The notes under the pieces were generated by a model. The model did not search any database. It saw only the letters and a program-made list of their open reading frames with translations, and was not told the DNA's origin. A stretch of 7,223 nt of DNA. Source: Candidatus Methylomirabilota bacterium (lineage in GTDB: Bacteria; Methylomirabilota; Methylomirabilia; Methylomirabilales; CSP1-5). Positions 4,592-7,223 of this stretch are shown here, piece by piece. Position 1 is the stretch's first letter; each line of letters begins with the position of its first letter. The DNA lies in assembly GCA_022615475.1 (NCBI GenBank), contig JAKEGQ010000132.1, forward strand, positions 1 to 7,223, in the 5' to 3' direction. Position numbers and translations under genes: made by a program.

Positions 4592-5244
4592 GCACCCTCT
4601 CCCTGAACGACGGCCTGGAGGCGATCGATCAGGCCGCGGACCTGCTGGTACTTGGTCTTCAAGGCAGCCCGATTGACAATGAGCCGCGCGCTGGCGGTGG
4701 CAATCTCTTCCACCTCTTCCAGATCGTTCTCCTGCAATGTCCGCCCCGTGTCGACCAGATCCACGATCCGCTCGCACAGCCCTAGGAGCGGCGCCAGCTC
4801 GATGGAACCCGAGAGGCGGATGATCTCGACCTGCACCCCCTGCTGGGAGAAGTACCGTTCGGCCAGTTTGGGATACTTGGTGGCCACCCGCACCGACGAG
4901 AAGCCGCCCGGGCTCCGCTGGTGCTGCAGATTCCTCGGCTGCGCCACTACCAGCCGACAGGCCCCGAACTTGAGGTCCAGCGGTTCGTAGACATCCCGCT
5001 CCTGCTCGAGGAGGATATCCTTACCCACCACACCCATATCCGTGGCCCCATACTCTACATAGGTGGGAATATCGGCCGGGCGGAGCACCATGAAGCGGTA
5101 CGCCCCCGTCACGTCCTCGCACAGGAGGCGCCGCGACTCCATGAGCCCCTCGAGCCCTTCGATCCCCGTCGCCTCGAAGAGCTTGATGGCCTCGGGGAGG
5201 AGCCGCCCCTTGGGCAGAGCAATGGCAATCTGTCCCCGCCGCAT
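4588..5244 (-). CDS. hisG: ATP phosphoribosyltransferase catalytic subunit HisG, short form
   Basis: HisG condenses ATP with PRPP to give phosphoribosyl-ATP, the first and normally feedback-inhibited step of histidine synthesis. The protein has 218 residues. It begins with the typical IAIALPKGRLLPEAI and carries RPADIPTYVEYGATDMGVVG in the first half of the periplasmic-binding-like fold. The PRPP-binding loop DLVDTGRTLQEN is at residues 162-173. It stops soon after this domain and lacks the C-terminal ACT-like histidine-binding domain of long-form enzymes such as the roughly 300-residue E. coli HisG. Short forms are known to work as a complex with the HisS-like regulatory subunit HisZ, so a hisZ gene is expected elsewhere; none is in the window. 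The ATG directly follows the murA TGA with no gap, with GAGGG four bases upstream. The stop overlaps the hisD start as ATGA. Confidence 0.97.
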   Translation of the reverse strand: MRRGQIAIALPKGRLLPEAIKLFEATGIEGLEGLMESRRLLCEDVTGAYRFMVLRPADIPTYVEYGATDMGVVGKDILLEQERDVYEPLDLKFGACRLVVAQPRNLQHQRSPGGFSSVRVATKYPKLAERYFSQQGVQVEIIRLSGSIELAPLLGLCERIVDLVDTGRTLQENDLEEVEEIATASARLIVNRAALKTKYQQVRGLIDRLQAVVQGEGA

Positions 5245-6501
5245 TCAGCCCTCGACTCGCCGGATCTCCCCCCCCAGAGACTGCAGTTTCGCCTCTAATC
5301 GCTCGTAGCCGCGGTCCAGGTGAGAGATCCCATCGACCAGCGTCTCACCCCCGGCCTGAAGTCCCGCCAACACCAAAGAAGCGCTGGCGCGGAGATCGGT
5401 CGCCATCACGGGGGCCCCCCGGAGGAAGGGGACACCCTGGACCACGGCCTCTCGGCCTGCGACCGTAATGTCTGCGCCCATGCGTACAAGCTCGGGGATA
5501 TGCATAAACCGATTTTCGAAGACCGTCTCGGTGATGACGGATCGGCCGTCGGCGATCGCCATGAGCGCCATGATCTGCGCCTGCATATCGGTGGCGAAGC
5601 CGGGGAAGGGGGCGGTGCTGATATCCACCGGCCGGGGTCGGGCAGCCATCCGGACCCGCATCTGCCCCGCCTCGACAGCCACGGATGCCCCTGCCTCCCG
5701 GAGCTTTGCCGTCACCGCCTCCACGTGGTGTGGGACGCACCCCTGGATCACAACATCTCCCCGCGTAATGGCCGCCGCCACCGCCAAGGTTCCCGCCTCG
5801 ACCCGATCCGGGACGATCCGGTGCCGGGCACCGGTGAGTGCTTCGACCCCCTCGATCGTGATGGTGGATGTGCCTGCCCCCTCGATCCGCGCCCCCATCG
5901 CTTTGAGGAGGCGGGCCAGGTCGACCACCTCCGGCTCACAGGCGGAATTTTCGAGGATCGTCGTCCCCGTCGCTAACGTCGCCGCCATCATGAGGTTCTC
6001 GGTCCCCGTGACCGTCACCGTCTCGAAGGCAAGGCGCGCTCCACTGAGACGAGGCGCCTTCGCCATCACGTAGCCGTCAACCAGATCGATCTCTGCTCCC
6101 ATCTGCTGGAGCCCGGCCAGGTGCAGGTTGATGGGACGCGGGCCGATGGCGCAGCCCCCCGGAAGCGAGACCCTGGCCTCGCCGCACCTGGCGAGCAGCG
6201 GGCCCAGCACCAAGACCGCGGCCCGCATCGTCCGCACCAAATCGTAGGGCGCCTCGCACCGCTCGACGGCCCGCGATGTGAGACTCACCGTCCCGGGACC
6301 CACATCGGAGGACTCCACCCCCATAAACCCAAGAAGCCTCCTGATCGTCGCCACATCCCCAAGGGAGGGGACATTTTCCAGGATGAGTTCCTGGGGGGTG
6401 AGGAGAACGGCCGCCATGGCGGGAAGCGCGGCATTCTTCGCCCCGCTCACCGTCACGATACCGCGGAGAGGCCTTCCCCCGTGGATCACCAACCGGCCCA
6501 C
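5245..6501 (-). CDS. murA: UDP-N-acetylglucosamine 1-carboxyvinyltransferase MurA
   Basis: MurA transfers enolpyruvate from phosphoenolpyruvate to UDP-GlcNAc, the first committed step of peptidoglycan synthesis, in the cytoplasm. The 418-residue length is typical. Lys22-Asn23 lie in SGAKNAALP. The catalytic Cys is Cys117 in PGGCAIGPRP, and the general acid/base Asp is Asp305 in FATDMQAQ. The C-terminal RGYERLEAKLQSLGGEI element is also present. Because the active-site residue is Cys and not Asp, the enzyme belongs to the class normally sensitive to fosfomycin (family knowledge, untested here). The start is a GTG at 6501-6499, supported by a purine-rich Shine-Dalgarno and by the immediate family N-terminus MGRLVIHGG. 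It sits between prmC and hisG with no room for a separate promoter, so it is probably co-transcribed with the histidine genes. Its stop codon directly abuts the hisG ATG. Confidence 0.98.
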   Translation of the reverse strand: MGRLVIHGGRPLRGIVTVSGAKNAALPAMAAVLLTPQELILENVPSLGDVATIRRLLGFMGVESSDVGPGTVSLTSRAVERCEAPYDLVRTMRAAVLVLGPLLARCGEARVSLPGGCAIGPRPINLHLAGLQQMGAEIDLVDGYVMAKAPRLSGARLAFETVTVTGTENLMMAATLATGTTILENSACEPEVVDLARLLKAMGARIEGAGTSTITIEGVEALTGARHRIVPDRVEAGTLAVAAAITRGDVVIQGCVPHHVEAVTAKLREAGASVAVEAGQMRVRMAARPRPVDISTAPFPGFATDMQAQIMALMAIADGRSVITETVFENRFMHIPELVRMGADITVAGREAVVQGVPFLRGAPVMATDLRASASLVLAGLQAGGETLVDGISHLDRGYERLEAKLQSLGGEIRRVEG

Positions 6502-6502
6502 C

Positions 6503-7223
6503 TTATCCCCCCTGCGTGCGGCCGGCCTTCTCGCTGAGACCGAACCGCACCCCTGACCGCGCCAACCCAGGACCCGTGCAGCGAGCGACGATCACCCGCT
6601 CGCGGCCGCTCAAATCCGGGGTCACCTCGATGTCGCCGAAGGCGCCCTGCTCCCGCAGAAGTCTGCTGAGCAGAACTCCCTGTCCCGCTGTCATCTCCAG
6701 GGCCAACCATCCCCCCGGCCTAAGCAGCGTCGAGGCCCCACTGATGAGCCGCCGATGAACGTCGAGGCCATCCGGCCCGCCATCCAGGGCCTCCAGAGGC
6801 TCATAGCGTACCTCGCGTGGCAGGCCCGCCAATTCCTCCGTCGCAACGTAGGGAGGGTTGCTGACCATGAGGTCGCATTGAAGGCCAACGCCCAGGCAAA
6901 AGAGCGGCTCCACCAGATCGCCGTGGAGGAACGTAATCCTTTCGAGGACCCCGTGCCTCGCGGCATTTGCTCGGGCGACGTCCAGGGCCCGGCTGGAAAT
7001 CTCCGTCGCATAGAGCCGACTGTGGGGGAGCGCCGTCGCCAGCGCCACGGCGATTGCTCCGGAGCCGGTGCCGATGTCCGCAATGACCGGCGCCTGTAAT
7101 TCGTTGAGTCGCGCCAGCGCCATCTCGACCAGCGTCTCGGTCTCGGGCCGCGGGATCAGGACATCAGGAGTCACCCCGAAAGAGAGGGACCAGAACTCCT
7201 TCGTCCCGGTGAGATAGGCGAGC
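6503..7223 (-). CDS. prmC: Peptide chain release factor N5-glutamine methyltransferase PrmC (5'-truncated by window edge)
   Basis: PrmC uses S-adenosylmethionine to methylate the glutamine of the GGQ motif in release factors RF1 and RF2, in the cytoplasm. The frame stays open to the right edge, so the N-terminal helical domain is missing; 239 residues are visible. The fragment opens with LAYLTGTKEFW, matching the family's Y-x-TG-x-KEFW element, followed by TPDVLIPRPETE. The SAM-binding glycine loop ADIGTGSG is at visible residues about 49-55 and the catalytic NPPY at about 122-125 (around 6848-6859). The GTG at 7174 is not the start, because conserved family sequence continues upstream of it. 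After the usual C-terminal strand (RERVIVAR) there is a non-conserved tail of roughly 24 residues. The TAA stop lies one base before the murA start. The assignment is firm; a general HemK-like N5-glutamine methyltransferase such as PrmB is less likely given the PRPETE context. Confidence 0.95.
   Translation of the reverse strand, partial: LAYLTGTKEFWSLSFGVTPDVLIPRPETETLVEMALARLNELQAPVIADIGTGSGAIAVALATALPHSRLYATEISSRALDVARANAARHGVLERITFLHGDLVEPLFCLGVGLQCDLMVSNPPYVATEELAGLPREVRYEPLEALDGGPDGLDVHRRLISGASTLLRPGGWLALEMTAGQGVLLSRLLREQGAFGDIEVTPDLSGRERVIVARCTGPGLARSGVRFGLSEKAGRTQGG
6506..6513 (-). promoter_or_regulatory. Ribosome binding site deciding the GTG start of murA
   Basis: On the minus strand AGGGGGGA lies four bases upstream of the GTG at 6501, inside the last codons of prmC. 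No ATG fits the conserved MurA N-terminus, so this Shine-Dalgarno supports the GTG start and suggests translation coupled to prmC. Confidence 0.7.

Noticed and set aside
3557..4606. A 349-residue plus-strand open frame antisense to hisD
   Set aside because: Its sequence is rich in His, Arg and Asp with no family features and mirrors the codons of hisD, whose catalytic residues are all intact. Long antisense frames are expected in GC-rich genes.
4592..4777. Upstream extension of the hisD frame into hisG
   Set aside because: The extension has no HisD similarity, overlaps hisG, and the ATG at 4591 has a good Shine-Dalgarno and the ATGA overlap typical of coupled genes.

Overview
The window is a single, densely packed minus-strand operon from a GC-rich bacterium. 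It reads, in transcription order from right to left, prmC (5' end cut off by the window edge), murA, hisG, hisD, hisB, hisH, hisA, hisF. All eight products are recognisable from conserved catalytic motifs. The short-form HisG, the monofunctional HisB dehydratase and the prmC-murA-hisGDBHAF order argue against an enteric-type his operon. They suggest a deep-branching or uncultured GC-rich lineage, for example NC10/Rokubacteria-like or deltaproteobacterial. That taxonomic guess is from memory and weakly held.

Layout: 7223-6503 prmC (release-factor glutamine methyltransferase); 6501-5245 murA (first committed step of peptidoglycan synthesis); 5244-4588 hisG; 4591-3302 hisD; 3289-2681 hisB; 2507-1863 hisH; 1778-1041 hisA; 1047-220 hisF; 219-1 a downstream stretch in which no gene can be named. 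From prmC to hisB the genes abut or overlap (1-nt gap, 0-nt gap, 4-nt ATGA overlap, 12-nt gap), and hisA/hisF overlap by 7 nt. This implies one transcript with coupled translation. HisG starts the pathway, HisA makes PRFAR, HisH and HisF form IGP synthase, HisB dehydrates IGP, and HisD makes histidine. HisZ (expected partner of short HisG), HisE, HisI, HisC and histidinol-phosphatase are not in the window.

The unusual feature is a set of 7-bp-periodic repeats confined to the 3' half of the operon. They fill the hisB-hisH gap (2515-2679), where four arrays form nested inverted arms able to fold into a long imperfect hairpin. They also fill the hisH-hisA gap (1793-1861), and they sit in frame inside hisH (2144-2171) and hisF (575-644), the two subunits of one enzyme. 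The unit sequence differs between arrays but the 7-bp period is constant. Arrays inside genes are only in the orientation that has no stop codon in any frame, whereas the stop-containing orientation occurs only between genes. This repeat family is the best candidate for something undescribed here.
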